Shown: piece after piece, positions 16,734-17,570 of the stretch | Numbering within the stretch: position 1 is the stretch's first letter | Layout: every line of letters starts with the position of its first letter | NCBI GenBank assembly: GCA_025998595.1 | Contig: BNWE01000020.1 | Coordinates: 1-17,570 of the forward strand | Origin: Alphaproteobacteria bacterium | GTDB lineage: Bacteria > Pseudomonadota > Alphaproteobacteria > UBA3830 | Direction of reading: 5' to 3' | Length of the DNA stretch: 17,570 nucleotides | Position numbers and translations under genes: made by a program | Notes under the pieces: generated by a model | Told to the model about the DNA's origin: nothing | What the model saw: only the letters and a program-made list of their open reading frames with translations | Databases searched by the model: none

Positions 16734-16812
16734 AGTGCTGCAGCTTCATTCCAGATGTTATTTGTCCACATTATTTGGGCACGATTCCTAAGGAATTGTT
16801 ATAAGCAATTTA
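16734..16812. other. Short junction between the ankyrin gene and the IS630-type remnant
   Basis: This 79-base junction contains no gene. A weak TGAAG...CTTCA hairpin spans about 16731-16748 across the stop codon of the ankyrin gene. The 14-mer CTAAGGAATTGTTA at 16788-16801 repeats one inside the 3' end of the ankyrin gene (16684-16697) and may belong to the end of the neighbouring insertion sequence. Confidence 0.35.
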
Positions 16813-17570
16813 CTATGATACTGCCCATTGCATGGCATCAAACAACGATGCAAAAGCTTGACTTGAGGAGCGTATTTTTTTTTGCTTCGCATGGTTCCAA
16901 GAATGCTCGATGGGGTTTAGAACTGGCGAATAAGCTGGCAGAAACGCAAGATGACTTCCGGCTTTTTCTATAAGTTCCCGAATTTCTTTTGCTTTGTGTA
17001 TCGATGCATTGTCCATGATTACAATCTGTCCTTTTTTCAACAGAGGAATCAACATTGTTTTCAACCATCAAAATAAACAACCTCGAGTCGCATGTGCCGG
17101 TGTATCCGAATGGAGCTATAATTTTGTTGCCGCATTTTGCTGCTACAATGCATCTCGCAAATTTTCTTCCTGGGATTTCTGTGAATACTTTTTCGCCTCT
17201 TTTGGCTCTCGCATATTCTCTGTACAAGAATTCGTCAAAGTGCTTTTTTACGCGTAACGCCGAGGCATTTCAATGCTTTGTATACGCCTGCATTACAACA
17301 CTTGAAATGAGCTCCTATCTCTCGTAGATAAGCATCTGGATGGCTTTTTTCACATACTCCCAAACTTCTTCATCATGAAGTTTGTTTTGGGCTCTCGGAG
17401 CAGGGAGCGCTTTTAAACTTCCGGTTGTCTGCTTCAGCTTGAGCCAACTTACTATGCTACGCCAGCAAACTCCAAATAATGCGCTCGTTTTTTCTTGCGT
17501 ATGACCACTTGCCAGATAATTGATCACTTTTATTCGTAATTCTTCGCTGTATGTATTCATTGTTGACTCC
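16788..17570 (-). mobile_element. IS630-family insertion sequence remnant, right end outside window
   Basis: The transposase fragment at 16813-17560 implies an insertion sequence of the IS630/Tc1 type, normally flanked by inverted repeats and a TA target duplication. The element's left end is placed tentatively near 16788, where CTAAGGAATTGTTATAAGC could be a terminal repeat. The other end would lie beyond base 17570, so the matching inverted repeat cannot be checked here. Confidence 0.5.
16813..17560 (-). pseudogene. IS630-type transposase, broken by frameshifts and an internal deletion
   Basis: Read on the minus strand, the gene starts with ATG at 17560 and a helix-turn-helix N-terminus (MNTYSEELRIKVINYLASG). 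The frame moves by -1 at a run of six A followed by G (17350-17344), which may be a programmed frameshift, and continues as HPDAYLREIGAHFKCCNAGV. After TRKK near 17250 it jumps to DEFLYREYARAKRGEKVF. The roughly 30 residues that normally lie between, holding the first catalytic Asp, are absent. Near 17065 another one-base shift leads to KKGQIVIMDNASIHK, with the second catalytic Asp, and SPVLNPIEHSWNHAKQK, with the catalytic Glu. The stop lies at 16813. The transposase is inactive as written. The family assignment rests on these recognised motifs. Confidence 0.87.

Noticed and set aside
16032..16771. Long minus-strand frames opposite the ankyrin repeats
   Set aside because: They are antisense shadows of the repetitive TPLHYAA-type units, with no motif of their own.

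Overview
The window looks like a piece of an alphaproteobacterial chromosome, most likely from a host-associated or intracellular lineage (Holosporales- or Rickettsiales-like; this level of placement is inference). The evidence is a radA-cvpA gene pair, a ChpT-type histidine phosphotransferase (a component of the CckA-ChpT-CtrA relay known from Alphaproteobacteria), a moderately AT-rich sequence, degraded insertion sequences, and two very large exported proteins carrying tandem repeats, including ankyrin repeats.

Layout. Bases 1-1606 hold the 3' part of radA (DNA recombination/repair) overlapping cvpA (inner-membrane CvpA family). After a spacer with a stem-loop, bases 1903-2475 encode a ChpT-like phosphotransferase. 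Bases 2476-3072 are decayed mobile DNA, with the C-terminal stump of an ISAzo13-type transposase on the minus strand. Bases 3073-13620 are one uninterrupted reading frame of 3515 codons. It is a giant type V secreted autotransporter with an export signal, a beta-type passenger with 16 Trp-x-Asn repeats, a long alpha-helical insert, a second beta-type passenger stretch, eleven proline/acidic cassettes with interchangeable tails, and a C-terminal outer-membrane beta-barrel. A stem-loop and a candidate promoter separate it from bases 13860-16733, an exported protein with a zinc-metallopeptidase HEISH motif and about 11-12 ankyrin repeats. Bases 16813-17560 are a broken IS630-type transposase on the minus strand.

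How the parts relate. The first three genes are conserved cell-maintenance and cell-cycle functions. The two large genes lie between two degraded transposases and are both predicted to be exported. Together they look like an accessory surface/effector island next to core genes. The most unusual content is the modular cassette array of the autotransporter and the metallopeptidase-ankyrin fusion. No tRNA, rRNA or CRISPR array was seen.
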